From NCBI GenBank assembly GCA_945483525.1, contig CALYRV010000008.1, positions 1-30,994 on the forward strand: 30,994 nt of DNA, given 5' to 3'. How positions within the stretch are numbered: the stretch's first letter is position 1; every line of letters starts with the position of its first letter. A model generated the notes under the pieces. The model was not told the DNA's origin and did no database searches. It saw nothing but the letters and a program-made list of their open reading frames with translations. Both the position numbers and the translations under genes were made by a program. The stretch is from an uncultured Verrucomicrobiota bacterium. Its GTDB lineage: Bacteria; Verrucomicrobiota; Kiritimatiellia; RFP12; UBA1067. This document shows, one piece after another, positions 14,218 to 22,387 of the stretch.

Positions 14218-14879
14218 TCCACGGGGAGCGCAGCAAGGACGGTTTCCACAACCTGTTCAAGGGTGAGATCAGATGAGTCTATCTCCAAGGCTCCGTCCGC
14301 TTTCTTAAGCGGCGCATACTTGCGGGTGGAGTCAATTGCGTCACGAGCCAGCAACGAGGCCTTGACCTCTTCGGCGGACTGATTGGCGATACCCTTCTCG
14401 ACCTCCTCCTTCTGACGCCGACGGGCGCGGGCTTCGGCGGACGCCGTGAGATAGAAACGGGCCGGCGAATCCGGGAAAACCGCCGTCGTGATATCACGTC
14501 CTTCAACCACGAGATCTCCGTACCGCGTCATGCCGCGCAATAGCGCGGTGATACGGTCCCGCACTTCCTTCACCGTCGCCACCTGACTCGCGTGCGCATT
14601 GATCTCCGGCTTGCGGATACGATCTCCTGGCGCCTCTCCGTTAACGTAATACCTGATCGCGCCGTCCTCGGGACGGCACTCGATCTCCACGGATGGCGCG
14701 AACGCCGCGACACAGGCGGGATCATCGGTATTGATCTTGCGCTCCAGCGCCTGCCAGGTCATGATGCGGTAAAGCGCACCAGAATCCACATGTAGAAACC
14801 CCATCTTCGCACCTACGATCTTGGAAACGGACGACTTGCCCGCTCCGCTAGGTCCGTCAATTGCAATCACCTTCGCCAT
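14208..14879 (-). CDS. cmk: Cytidylate kinase
   Basis: A 223-residue CMP/dCMP kinase, which makes CDP and dCDP for nucleic acid synthesis. The P-loop is GPSGAGKSS (9-17); the CMP-binding region shows VDSGALYRIMTW; VVEGRDITTAVFPDSPARFYLTASAEARARRR contains the typical GRD and the Arg-rich lid. Length is normal. The start has an AAGGAG at a good distance. It follows dtd by 33 bp, in which GTTGAA is repeated, and overlaps rnhB. Confidence 0.95.
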   Translation of the reverse strand: MAKVIAIDGPSGAGKSSVSKIVGAKMGFLHVDSGALYRIMTWQALERKINTDDPACVAAFAPSVEIECRPEDGAIRYYVNGEAPGDRIRKPEINAHASQVATVKEVRDRITALLRGMTRYGDLVVEGRDITTAVFPDSPARFYLTASAEARARRRQKEEVEKGIANQSAEEVKASLLARDAIDSTRKYAPLKKADGALEIDSSDLTLEQVVETVLAALPVDWK

Positions 14880-14912
14880 AATCTTTTCTCCTTAAAATTC
14901 CACCCTTCAACT

Positions 14913-15359
14913 TCAACTTCGCTCCAGCATGATGGTAAACGGTCCGTCATTCAAAAGCCGCACCTTCATGTCCGCACCGAAGCGTCCCGTACCGACGCGG
15001 TCGGGACCGAGCAGGTCGCGCAACTTCGCGACGAACTTCTCATAAAGCGGTTCGGCTAGTTCCGGACGCGCCGCGGAAGAAAAACCGGGTCGGTTGCCGT
15101 GCTCGGTATCTGCGTAAAGTGTGAACTGCGAGACCACAATGACCGATCCGCCGACATCTACGATGGACTTATTGGTCTTGCCGTTCTCATCTTCGAAAAT
15201 CCGCAACGCGACCACCTTCTTGGCAACCTCATCCACGAGTTTCTCGGTGTCCGTGTGCGTCACCGAAAACAAAATCAGAAAGCCTTTGCCGATTTCCGCT
15301 ACCTTCTCACCGGAAATCATCACACTCGCTTCCGCAACCCTCTGAATCAATGCCTTCAT
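14913..15359 (-). CDS. dtd: D-aminoacyl-tRNA deacylase
   Basis: A 148-residue DTD enzyme that hydrolyses D-amino acids (and Gly-tRNA-Ala) off tRNA as a proofreading step. Hallmarks are the N-terminus KALIQRVAEASV, SQFTLYAD in the middle (the active-site Ser-Gln-Phe-Thr), RPGFSSAA, and the C-terminal NDGPFT loop that forms the chiral-selecting pocket. The ATG at 15359 is preferred to an in-frame one at 15380, because the family begins MKALIQRV and an AAGG lies upstream. It is the first gene of the long minus-strand run. Confidence 0.95.
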   Translation of the reverse strand: MKALIQRVAEASVMISGEKVAEIGKGFLILFSVTHTDTEKLVDEVAKKVVALRIFEDENGKTNKSIVDVGGSVIVVSQFTLYADTEHGNRPGFSSAARPELAEPLYEKFVAKLRDLLGPDRVGTGRFGADMKVRLLNDGPFTIMLERS

Positions 15360-15382
15360 CAATATAACCTTATATACCATAA

Positions 15383-15391
15383 ATTATACCA
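15383..15391 (-). promoter_or_regulatory. Extended -10 promoter of dtd and the following run
   Basis: The minus strand reads TGGTATAAT; transcription should start near 15376, giving a 17-nt leader with an AAGG. Its 5' end overlaps the terminator stem of the preceding gene. Confidence 0.6.
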
Positions 15392-15420
15392 TAAACCCGC
15401 CGTCAAGCGGCGGGTTTATG
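15390..15420. terminator. Terminator hairpin between the secreted-protein gene and dtd
   Basis: Perfect 13-bp inverted repeat (CATAAACCCGCCG at 15390-15402 with its complement at 15408-15420), loop of 5 nt. It lies 22 bp after the stop at 15443 and directly before the dtd promoter. Confidence 0.75.
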
Positions 15421-15442
15421 ATTACCAGTCCAATTACAGACT

Positions 15443-15889
15443 TCACCGATATTCGTAATGCCCAGGCTGCCACACGCGAAGAACCGTCCCATTCGCCTGA
15501 ACTTGATTGACATAGCACCCTTCAACCCAGACTTGAACCGGCTGCGTAACTACCGGCTGGGTGGTGACAACCACTGGCGTCGTGACTGCAGGAGCAGCAA
15601 CAACTGGCGTCGCGACCGCGGGAACGGCAACCGCTGGCGTCATAACTACCGGCGTTGCTACCACCGTATCAGCAAACGAACTGGCAATTACCCCACCTAC
15701 TACTCCCCCGACAAATCCCGGCCAGAAGTTCCTGCCACCACGACCCCAGCCACCATGATGCCCCAAGCCTCCATGGTGATGCACAACTGGAGGTGTACGA
15801 TATCCGCCTCGATGACCTCCTGGCTTAGCAAACACTGCGCCCGTAGCCACGCATACACAAAACATAACCGCCAATTTCTTCTTGTTCAT
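15443..15889 (-). CDS. Secreted His/Gly-rich, Val/Ala/Pro/Thr-repeat protein, unknown function
   Basis: The product has 148 residues. A signal peptide (KKKLAVMFCVCVATGAVFA, about 3-21) leads into a Gly/His-rich stretch (22-55) that could bind metal, then a short hydrophobic Gly/Val segment (57-70), and a low-complexity Val-Ala-Thr-Pro repeat (about 72-115). The C-terminal 30 residues (VWVEGCYVNQVQANGTVLRV, then WQPGHYEYR) resemble the small Trp-x-x-Gly-His-Tyr domain at the end of many envelope proteins. An AAAGGA precedes the ATG. It is probably exported and may associate with the cell surface. No enzyme motif; function unknown. It stands alone between two terminator-like elements. Confidence 0.75.
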   Translation of the reverse strand: MNKKKLAVMFCVCVATGAVFAKPGGHRGGYRTPPVVHHHGGLGHHGGWGRGGRNFWPGFVGGVVGGVIASSFADTVVATPVVMTPAVAVPAVATPVVAAPAVTTPVVVTTQPVVTQPVQVWVEGCYVNQVQANGTVLRVWQPGHYEYR

Positions 15890-15970
15890 AGTTTATCCTT
15901 TCTCCAGCTTCTGCTGACTCATGACTAGGCAACCAAACACCATATTTCAGACAATTAAAATGCAGATTTT

Positions 15971-16004
15971 GGGGACTGTCCCCCTAATTTTGGGGACTGT
16001 CCCC
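15971..16004. repeat. Two GGGGACTGTCCCC palindromes
   Basis: Two perfect 13-bp palindromes (15971-15983 and 15992-16004), each preceded by ATTTT, 21 bp apart. The unit resembles the GGGGAC-GTCCCC REP-like repeats seen in many genomes, some linked to REP-associated transposases. No transposase is nearby. Confidence 0.8.
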
Positions 16005-16096
16005 AAGATTTCCTAGCCTTTAAATCTATCATATTTGTAAATATTATCGGTATTTCATTAGTTACGTTAATTATATCCCACAGGCATTCCAAACTA

Positions 16097-16105
16097 TGAT
16101 ATACT
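16097..16105 (+). promoter_or_regulatory. Extended -10 promoter of the secreted Fn3-like gene
   Basis: TGATATACT, with the ATG at 16115 starting 9 nt after the hexamer. There is no Shine-Dalgarno sequence; the leader would be only about 3 nt. Confidence 0.5.
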
Positions 16106-16114
16106 ATCCCCCAT

Positions 16115-17386
16115 ATGAGTAACAAAAAGATATTATTTTTCGCACTTCTCGCTTCCTTCAATGCAATTGCATCCACCACCAACGTCATTGATATTGCTGC
16201 GCTTGTAAACTGCAAAACTGGATATATCAACGGATGGACTGTTAACGAGATAGATTCATACGCAGATAAGACCTCTATTCGCCTCAATAATAATGATGAA
16301 TACCTGATCTCGCCAGATTTTCAGGCGGACATTGAGGCCATCGTCGTTAATGTCAAATCATCATCTCAGGCCGGTCGTCGGCTAGCCTTCATCCCCAAAA
16401 GTAACGGCGATTTCAACGCTTCAAATGCGAAGTATTGCCAATTCTCTCCGAGTAAAAACACATACGAACGCCAAATAATCACTAATTTCTCCAATTGCGC
16501 TTGCTTTAAGATTGCCTTTACCGAATCAGATGGAAGTAGCACCGGATGGGGAATATCCTACCTTGCCGTAATAACAAAAGATCCCCCGATTTTAAAAACG
16601 CCAGAATCTATTACCATCGATCACATAAAATCCTCTCGCGCAACCGTGCACTGGATTAACAGCGCGCTCGCAGTCAGTAATGTCGTAACGGTTTCGACCA
16701 TAACCAGAAAGCCTCCCTCCTACTCGGAGTATTTAACTTACGATTTCGCACTCTGTGCAAACTCTGGTAACTCCGACTCTCAGGACAAATCCTCCGACTT
16801 ACACAATAAATATCCTAATCTGTCAGCTGAAAAACTATACTACCCAGCGAGCTCAGCCGGAATGATTAGGATATCCACAAAAGACACCAACGGACGCCTT
16901 ACTCATATCGGCCTCACAAACTACGCACATACCGCCATTCAGATCTGTGCAAAACGCTATCCTGGAGATGATAATTGCTCCAAAATCTGGGCATATTACC
17001 TTGGTGACGACAATGAAACTCATCCTATCGGGTCGATGACAATATCAGACGATTTCACCACCGAAACTATCGACCTTGGCAACACTCCCGCCGGACGTGA
17101 TATAAGCATCGGCAATCTCGACGGTACCAGATCCAATCGCAGATTCCTTATCAGCAACATTTCAATTCTTGATAATTTCATCCCTGAAAGCACCACCACC
17201 AATATCATATCCACGATAACAGTTGCCGGCGGAAACACCGCCGATATCCTCGGACTCGATAAAGCCACCGATCACATCGTTTCAGTGACTTCGTTCGACA
17301 TGAGCGGAAATCGCACTTCTCCATCGGAACCAATAGCCTTCAAAACGTCAGACGTAAAGCAGAGCATGCTTCTCCGCTTCCGATAA
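16115..17386 (+). CDS. Secreted protein with fibronectin-type-III-like segments, unknown function
   Basis: The product has 423 residues. A signal peptide (KKILFFALLASFNAIAS, about 4-20) is followed by two similar-looking beta-rich domains (about 26-150 and 205-350), each trailed by a fibronectin type III-like segment: SITIDHIKSSRATVHW near 168-183, and ILGLDKATDHIVSVTSFDMS near 377-396, ending SPSEPIAFKT. This layout of carbohydrate-binding-like beta sandwich plus Fn3 is common in exported adhesion or polysaccharide-binding proteins. No catalytic motif, sortase motif or PEP-CTERM tail is seen. It is the only long plus-strand gene, it stands alone, and it is visibly more AT-rich than its neighbours, which could reflect recent acquisition. 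Domain calls are by eye. Confidence 0.7.
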   Translation: MSNKKILFFALLASFNAIASTTNVIDIAALVNCKTGYINGWTVNEIDSYADKTSIRLNNNDEYLISPDFQADIEAIVVNVKSSSQAGRRLAFIPKSNGDFNASNAKYCQFSPSKNTYERQIITNFSNCACFKIAFTESDGSSTGWGISYLAVITKDPPILKTPESITIDHIKSSRATVHWINSALAVSNVVTVSTITRKPPSYSEYLTYDFALCANSGNSDSQDKSSDLHNKYPNLSAEKLYYPASSAGMIRISTKDTNGRLTHIGLTNYAHTAIQICAKRYPGDDNCSKIWAYYLGDDNETHPIGSMTISDDFTTETIDLGNTPAGRDISIGNLDGTRSNRRFLISNISILDNFIPESTTTNIISTITVAGGNTADILGLDKATDHIVSVTSFDMSGNRTSPSEPIAFKTSDVKQSMLLRFR

Positions 17387-17499
17387 ATCAGCACCGCCGC
17401 CGCTTCCCATTTGCATGGAGATCGTCCAACATTAATCCAACTCCTGCAGCAGATGGCTAACAGTTTCCCGTGCGAAATCAAGAGTGCGCCCGATATAGT

Positions 17500-17517
17500 T
17501 ATCAGCGAAAGCTGATA
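17500..17517. terminator. Hairpin between the convergent Fn3-like gene and comEC
   Basis: TATCAGC-GAAA-GCTGATA, a 7-bp stem with a GNRA tetraloop (on the plus strand). It lies between the two convergent genes and may end either transcript, although there is no T-tract. The rest of the gap (17387-17561) shows no gene; ATGACACGTCAT at 17548-17559 is a small palindrome near the comEC stop. Confidence 0.4.
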
Positions 17518-17561
17518 CGTTTGATTAAGCCTGTGAATTTATACGTTATGACACGTCATTT

Positions 17562-19097
17562 TCAGATTATCTGTTTACGACGAAGATAAACCGAACGAAT
17601 CAACCAACAGATCATCACCAATCCCACATACCAAGCTATACACATCCACATTGGCCACGGCTTGACGACGAGATTCGCATAAGGAAACCTCGCCGCCATC
17701 CACGAGATCCCTGCCATCGCATCAATAAGCAACGCTGTCGCGTTATTGAAATGCGACGCCAGCCATGGACAGACCGATCCAAGAACAGCGCCGAGAAATC
17801 CAAGCACGACGCTAAGAGTAGCTAGCGGGACCATCACAATGTTGACAAAAAGCCCACCTAGCGTTATCCTTTCGAACGTCTTTGCAGCGATCGCAACGCC
17901 AGAAAGCCAAGCTGCCGTCGTGACTCCCAAAGACGATTTGAACGCTGTCACGAACATCTCCGCCCAACGCACGTACAGGAGGATTCCAAGCATGACCGTA
18001 AAAGACAACAGCGATCCGACGTTCATGAGCATCTCTGGATTCAGCACATGGAATACCATGAACGTAACCGACCAAGCGACTAGCGAATCAGAACGTCGCA
18101 AAAACAACGGCGCAGAAAAATAAATAACTGACATTACCGCAGATCTGACAGCACTAGGCGGCGCGTCAATCATTATTACGTATCCGAATAATATAGGAGC
18201 CAATGGAATCGCGACCCATCTCAGCGGGAAGAAAAAAACTATCATCAACAAATACACAATCATCCAGGCAATTACCCCTACGTGCAATCCGGAAATGGCG
18301 AACACATGCACCGTACCAGAATCGACAAACGTCTGCAATGCCTCCGCCGGAATATTGGCACGTTCCCCCAAGACCATCGCGCGATCTAGATCTGCCGCCA
18401 GTGGATCATGCGCCAACCCGTATCCAATGTTTCTTGACAACACCTCCCGTAGATGACGAAGCCTCGCACCCATCGAAGTACTCGATGCCACAGATATCCT
18501 TTCAGCACTGCTCCCTCGTCCGCACACCCAAAGCCGACGCCTTCTACGCTCGTCCCTTGGCTTGCGCTCTAACCAACCGGTGCAACGCCATATATCACCG
18601 ACCACTGGCATGACGAAACCTTCGGCATGTTCAACCCGATTCAACTGCGCCTCTACCTCAGGACGGCGAATCATCACAGAGATATCCACGCCATCAACCG
18701 AGCTGTCGAAAGTCAAGAACTTATTCGTCATCTTCACTTTCCCATCCACGGAAAACTCTCCGGACAACGGCGAGGACGAATAATCGCACCGATCGAATAC
18801 GCGTGCGCGGCGTGATTCCGAACATAATGCAAGGGTGAAACCGAGCAGCATCACCGCCACGTGTGGCCAACAAGGAAGCTTCCACCCATACCCAACCAGA
18901 ACGAACACAACCAGCACGACCACCGCAAGCGGCCATAACGCCGACGCACGCATAGCAGCGAAACCCAATGATTCACCGACAGCCAGTGCGATGCAAACGG
19001 CAAGATGCGGAAGTGCAAAATCCACGTGCCGAAAGGGATATATATCAGTGCGGCGATACTCCTCGCGGCAACTGGTCAGCATGGACAGCAGACTCAT
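17562..19097 (-). CDS. comEC: ComEC/Rec2-family DNA-uptake channel lacking the nuclease-like domain
   Basis: This 511-residue membrane protein transports single-stranded DNA into the cytoplasm in natural transformation. The start at 19097 overlaps the stop of the upstream gene as ATGA. N-terminal membrane helices and a beta-rich DUF4131-like region (to about residue 200) come first, then the competence domain with HVFAISGLHVGVI, PPSAVRSAVMS and many hydrophobic helices. Most ComEC proteins carry a C-terminal metallo-beta-lactamase domain thought to degrade the non-transported strand. Here the frame ends directly after the last membrane helices, so that domain is absent or encoded elsewhere. 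It is the last gene of the recA operon. Confidence 0.88.
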   Translation of the reverse strand: MSLLSMLTSCREEYRRTDIYPFRHVDFALPHLAVCIALAVGESLGFAAMRASALWPLAVVVLVVFVLVGYGWKLPCWPHVAVMLLGFTLALCSESRRARVFDRCDYSSSPLSGEFSVDGKVKMTNKFLTFDSSVDGVDISVMIRRPEVEAQLNRVEHAEGFVMPVVGDIWRCTGWLERKPRDERRRRRLWVCGRGSSAERISVASSTSMGARLRHLREVLSRNIGYGLAHDPLAADLDRAMVLGERANIPAEALQTFVDSGTVHVFAISGLHVGVIAWMIVYLLMIVFFFPLRWVAIPLAPILFGYVIMIDAPPSAVRSAVMSVIYFSAPLFLRRSDSLVAWSVTFMVFHVLNPEMLMNVGSLLSFTVMLGILLYVRWAEMFVTAFKSSLGVTTAAWLSGVAIAAKTFERITLGGLFVNIVMVPLATLSVVLGFLGAVLGSVCPWLASHFNNATALLIDAMAGISWMAARFPYANLVVKPWPMWMCIAWYVGLVMICWLIRSVYLRRKQII

Positions 19098-20299
19098 GAC
19101 GCAAAACTGCATTCGGAACAATCCGGATGCATCTGAAGGCAATAGTCACGATGAATTTGCAACAGCCCCTGGATATAGAGTCCGTTAGTGGAGTATAACG
19201 CCGCAGGATTGTGATCGCGCCCAAACAACCGAAAGGCGGTAAGCCGCACAGGACCTGAAATATCTTCAGGTGGAAGCCATTCTGGCGCATCGACAATCCG
19301 TCTCTCTGCCATCGCCCAGGGAACAATCACATTGGCAATAATTGCAGCCGCGCGTCCTCTTCCCATGCAATGCCGCGGTGTCATATCGCGCACCATCGCC
19401 CTACAGCCTCTGTCATCAAAACCGCAGGCATCCATCATCGACATTACAGACGTTTCCGTAAAAATCTCTGCAGCCCTCTCTAGACGATACTCTGGGGTGT
19501 TGTTAGGGCGATACGAAGTGCGGTCCCAATCCTCAAACGAGCCGGCTGCAAGAAAGGCAATCCTTGCAGCTGCGGCATCTTCGGGCAGCACCGCTACTGG
19601 AACTCTCTCCGCAACACGACGGAACTGAGCCGTGTTGCGGCTATAACCGAGAGCGGTCATCACCTCTTCATAGAACACCTGCCTACGAACTTCATGTTCA
19701 CACTCTGTCCGCCCGCCATCTCCGAACGGTAGCAGCTGACAGAAAGATCTGGATACCGACTCCGAAATCCTTCCGGCGATACGCCTCGCCTTCATTCGCA
19801 GGCGATGCCGCCCGGCTTCGGCGAGAAGCAGCTTCGCCAGGGAAGGATCGTGAGCGATACGCTTTTCACACGGACGCACACTGCATGGCAGCCGCGCATA
19901 AGGATACGCCAGAAGATCGATCGCATCAGACGAAAAAGATGGATCACCGGTAAAGAAACGCCCAATCCAGATAGATACCGCGCCTATAGGGAGCGAATCG
20001 GGAATCGGTCCGCAACCCCAGGTGACATGTGCAATCACATTTCGATAGCGCGGATCGGACCCATGATGGTGAAAATCCCAGTCGTTCGGAGAAAGGTGTA
20101 TCTCCACATCCCCCACGATACGTCTATGATCGCGCCCAATTTCTAGCACCGCATTCTTGAAGTCCGGACCCGCTCCCAGATTCCATTCTCCAGGAAACAA
20201 CACGTTTACCTCTACTCCGCGCCGGGTGTATAGTCGCCGTGGGCGAAAGGACGAATCATACCAAATCGCCTGCACGTGCCTCTCGGTCAGTGAATCCAT
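19094..20299 (-). CDS. DUF2851 family protein
   Basis: The 401-residue protein begins with RHVQAIWYD and contains the DUF2851 hallmarks: FPGEWNLGAGPDFKNAVLEI (about 35-54), then VGDVEIHLSPNDWDFHHHGSDPRY followed by NVIAHV, a PD-(D/E)XK-like arrangement of acidic and His residues. A C-terminal HRDYCLQMHPDCSECSF with three Cys may bind a metal. The biochemical role of the family is not established to my knowledge; a nuclease is a reasonable guess from the fold pattern and from its place between recA and comEC. It starts 6 bp after recA and overlaps comEC. Confidence 0.85.
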   Translation of the reverse strand: MDSLTERHVQAIWYDSSFRPRRLYTRRGVEVNVLFPGEWNLGAGPDFKNAVLEIGRDHRRIVGDVEIHLSPNDWDFHHHGSDPRYRNVIAHVTWGCGPIPDSLPIGAVSIWIGRFFTGDPSFSSDAIDLLAYPYARLPCSVRPCEKRIAHDPSLAKLLLAEAGRHRLRMKARRIAGRISESVSRSFCQLLPFGDGGRTECEHEVRRQVFYEEVMTALGYSRNTAQFRRVAERVPVAVLPEDAAAARIAFLAAGSFEDWDRTSYRPNNTPEYRLERAAEIFTETSVMSMMDACGFDDRGCRAMVRDMTPRHCMGRGRAAAIIANVIVPWAMAERRIVDAPEWLPPEDISGPVRLTAFRLFGRDHNPAALYSTNGLYIQGLLQIHRDYCLQMHPDCSECSFAS

Positions 20300-20305
20300 A
20301 TGATA

Positions 20306-21307
20306 TCACGCCGCCTTCTTCGCCTTGACCGAAACGGATGGAGACGCCTTCACTGCTTCAGCAATTCGCTCGCAAATCTCGGGGTTGTCCCGCAAACATT
20401 GAATCGCCGCAAGAGAACCTTGCGCTAGATTCTCGCCGTCATATGCGAGCCAACTTCCGCGTTTCTCGACAACTCCGCGGGCCAGCGCCGCATCTAGCAC
20501 CGAGCCCTCGTAAGAGATACCACAGGAGTAGAGGATGTCGAATTCCGCTTCCGTAAACGGCGCGGCCACCTTATTCTTCACCACCTTGACGCGAGTACGG
20601 TTGCCTACGATCTCTCCCGATGCGCCCTTGATCGCGCCGATACGCTGGACCTGCAGACGACAGGAGGCGTAGAACTTAAGCGCCTTGCCGCCTGGCGTGG
20701 TCTCCGGATTACCGAACATGACGCCAATCTTTTCGCGCACCTGATTCGTGAAGATGCACAGCGTCTGCGTCTGATTGATCGCGGCAGTAAGCTTACGCAT
20801 GGCCTGGGACATTAGTCGCGCCTGGAGCCCGACATGACTGTCTCCCATCTGACCGTCAATCTCAGCCTGCGGCGTCAACGCAGCCACCGAATCCACTACG
20901 ATCACCTCAAAGGCGCCAGACCGGATCAACTGCTCGCAGATAGTAAGCGCCTCCTCGCCACTGTTCGGCTGTGAAACCACGAGATTCTCCAGCTCCACTC
21001 CAATCTTCTTCGCGTACCCGGGGTCAAGCGCATGCTCCGCGTCTATGAACGCTGCAGCACCCCCGTGCTTCTGAGCATTAGCGACGACGTGCAGCGCAAG
21101 TGTTGTCTTACCCGAGGATTCGTGTCCGTAAAGCTCGATGATGCGCCCCTTGGGAAGCCCTCCGACTCCAAGCGCAAGATCAAGCGAAAGGGCTCCGGTA
21201 GAAATCACCGGCACGTCCTTTTTCGCCTCTTCTCCGAGACGCAGAATCGCCATCTCTCCGAACTGTTTGCGGATGTTCTTCATTACTTCTTCGATTCCAC
21301 TTATCAT
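20306..21307 (-). CDS. recA: Recombinase RecA
   Basis: A 333-residue RecA, the ATP-dependent strand-exchange protein. The N-terminus [19 protein letters not shown], Walker A GHESSGKT (61-68), [22 protein letters not shown] (Walker B and following), LMSQAMRKL and [22 protein letters not shown] (loop L2 region) are all in place. The C-terminus ends in a short Lys/Ala tail rather than the usual acidic tail, so the normal autoinhibitory tail seems missing. GGAG precedes the ATG, and the start lies 3 bp after yraN. I see no LexA-type box; the gene is internal to the operon. Confidence 0.97.
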   Translation of the reverse strand: MISGIEEVMKNIRKQFGEMAILRLGEEAKKDVPVISTGALSLDLALGVGGLPKGRIIELYGHESSGKTTLALHVVANAQKHGGAAAFIDAEHALDPGYAKKIGVELENLVVSQPNSGEEALTICEQLIRSGAFEVIVVDSVAALTPQAEIDGQMGDSHVGLQARLMSQAMRKLTAAINQTQTLCIFTNQVREKIGVMFGNPETTPGGKALKFYASCRLQVQRIGAIKGASGEIVGNRTRVKVVKNKVAAPFTEAEFDILYSCGISYEGSVLDAALARGVVEKRGSWLAYDGENLAQGSLAAIQCLRDNPEICERIAEAVKASPSVSVKAKKAA

Positions 21308-21310
21308 GAT

Positions 21311-21745
21311 TTATCTCCAGTTGATGTAGTTGCCGTGGTTGTTGAACAGCCTAACGCCGTCGATATGATCGATAAACCGAGCGCCTTCCTCAGGTGTTCC
21401 GTAAATCTCGATCACATCAAAACGGTAACCCTCATTCCAGTGATTGGTACGGCGCCAGTGATTGCAGGCGACCATGAGATTACGGAGCTTTCTTTTGTTA
21501 ACGCTGCGAAGCCTAGTGCCGAAAGGCGAGAAATCCTTATGCTGCTTGACTTCTACGAACACAAGCGTATCGCTAGACCTTTCATAGGCGACGATGTCGA
21601 TTTCGAGGCGTCGGTCCCTCTCGTAGGGCGTAACATTGCGCTCGAAGATCTCGTACCCCTTGGCACGAAGGAATTCGCACGCAATCCGCTCGCCCCACAA
21701 ACCGTGACCGACGCTCAGATTTCCATTGTCACGCAGCAGTGGCAT
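21311..21745 (-). CDS. YraN/UPF0102-family endonuclease-like protein
   Basis: From the ATG at 21745 (GGGAG seven nt upstream) the protein has 144 residues; a longer frame exists but lies inside the upstream gene. GLWGERIACEFLRAKGYEIFERN, then EIDIVAYERSSDTLVFVEVKQHKD carries the Asp...Glu-x-Lys catalytic pattern of Holliday-junction-resolvase-like nucleases. Members of UPF0102 are predicted nucleases, linked in a few cases to natural transformation. It overlaps the preceding gene by 17 bp and is followed directly by recA, consistent with a DNA-processing role. Confidence 0.9.
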   Translation of the reverse strand: MPLLRDNGNLSVGHGLWGERIACEFLRAKGYEIFERNVTPYERDRRLEIDIVAYERSSDTLVFVEVKQHKDFSPFGTRLRSVNKRKLRNLMVACNHWRRTNHWNEGYRFDVIEIYGTPEEGARFIDHIDGVRLFNNHGNYINWR

Positions 21746-22340
21746 TGTGCAGCTCCCTGACACCTCGACGGTATTCGGTAACATCATGGGGGACCACCTT
21801 AGGAATCCCGAAACAGATGATACCGAGAGAGTTCTCTATCGCGGCGGAAAGCCCAAGCGCTTCAGCTGATGAGAAAAAGAAAAATCCGCAGCGGTCGTCA
21901 TTCGGACGACCATGAGTATTGCGGTAAAGTTCCAACGCATACCCACCATTGCCTTCAATAACATGACGGAACTTGATGGTAGTGGCGACTCCGTGCGTCT
22001 GATGATAAAGCCCACGTTCGCCGTTAACAGACTCGGTTTCGCCGCGGAAGACCTGCAAGATCTGCGTGAGATCCGTGAAATCCAACTTAACCGTCATTGA
22101 AGCATCCCACGAGAAAGTAGAATACGTCGGGTTAAGCCCACATGAATTTCCAACCGTCTTCTGACACGCAAGAGTCATGAAAATACTGCCGTCGACATCG
22201 TCGTGCGCCGGATGCAATTCGAATTGCACGGCACTTCCGTTGCCTTTACTGTTCGCCTTGTATAACGTGAACTTCGGACGATATCCGCCGGTCGGCGGTG
22301 TCTTCACATTGTTCTGAGTAGCCTTAGTGTTTTCATTCAT
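21729..22340 (-). CDS. Possible Whirly/PC4-fold ssDNA-binding protein
   Basis: A 203-residue protein with no catalytic motif. After a disordered start (1-20) it has a strand-rich core: KFTLYKANSKGNGSAVQFEL, an FMTLACQ strand, then FSWDASMTVKLDFTDLTQIL, GERGLYHQT, a GYALELYRN strand and a FFFSSAEALGLSAAIENSL helix. A strand, a W-containing turn, a helix (D-x-x-x-I-L), a G-x-G-LYH-like segment, more strands and a closing helix follow the order of Whirly/PC4-type ssDNA-binding domains. I recall related uncharacterised proteins in this bacterial group. Its position between comM and yraN-recA supports an ssDNA role. The fold assignment is inference and unproven. Confidence 0.45.
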   Translation of the reverse strand: MNENTKATQNNVKTPPTGGYRPKFTLYKANSKGNGSAVQFELHPAHDDVDGSIFMTLACQKTVGNSCGLNPTYSTFSWDASMTVKLDFTDLTQILQVFRGETESVNGERGLYHQTHGVATTIKFRHVIEGNGGYALELYRNTHGRPNDDRCGFFFFSSAEALGLSAAIENSLGIICFGIPKVVPHDVTEYRRGVRELHNATAA

Positions 22341-22387
22341 TGTCTGCTCCTTGTTTGTTTTGCTTCAACCGGAACGACCCACGCGGG

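Noticed and set aside
21200..21320. LexA/SOS box before recA
   Set aside because: No CTGT-N8-ACAG or GAAC-N4-GTTC type box was found; recA follows yraN by 3 bp inside an operon.
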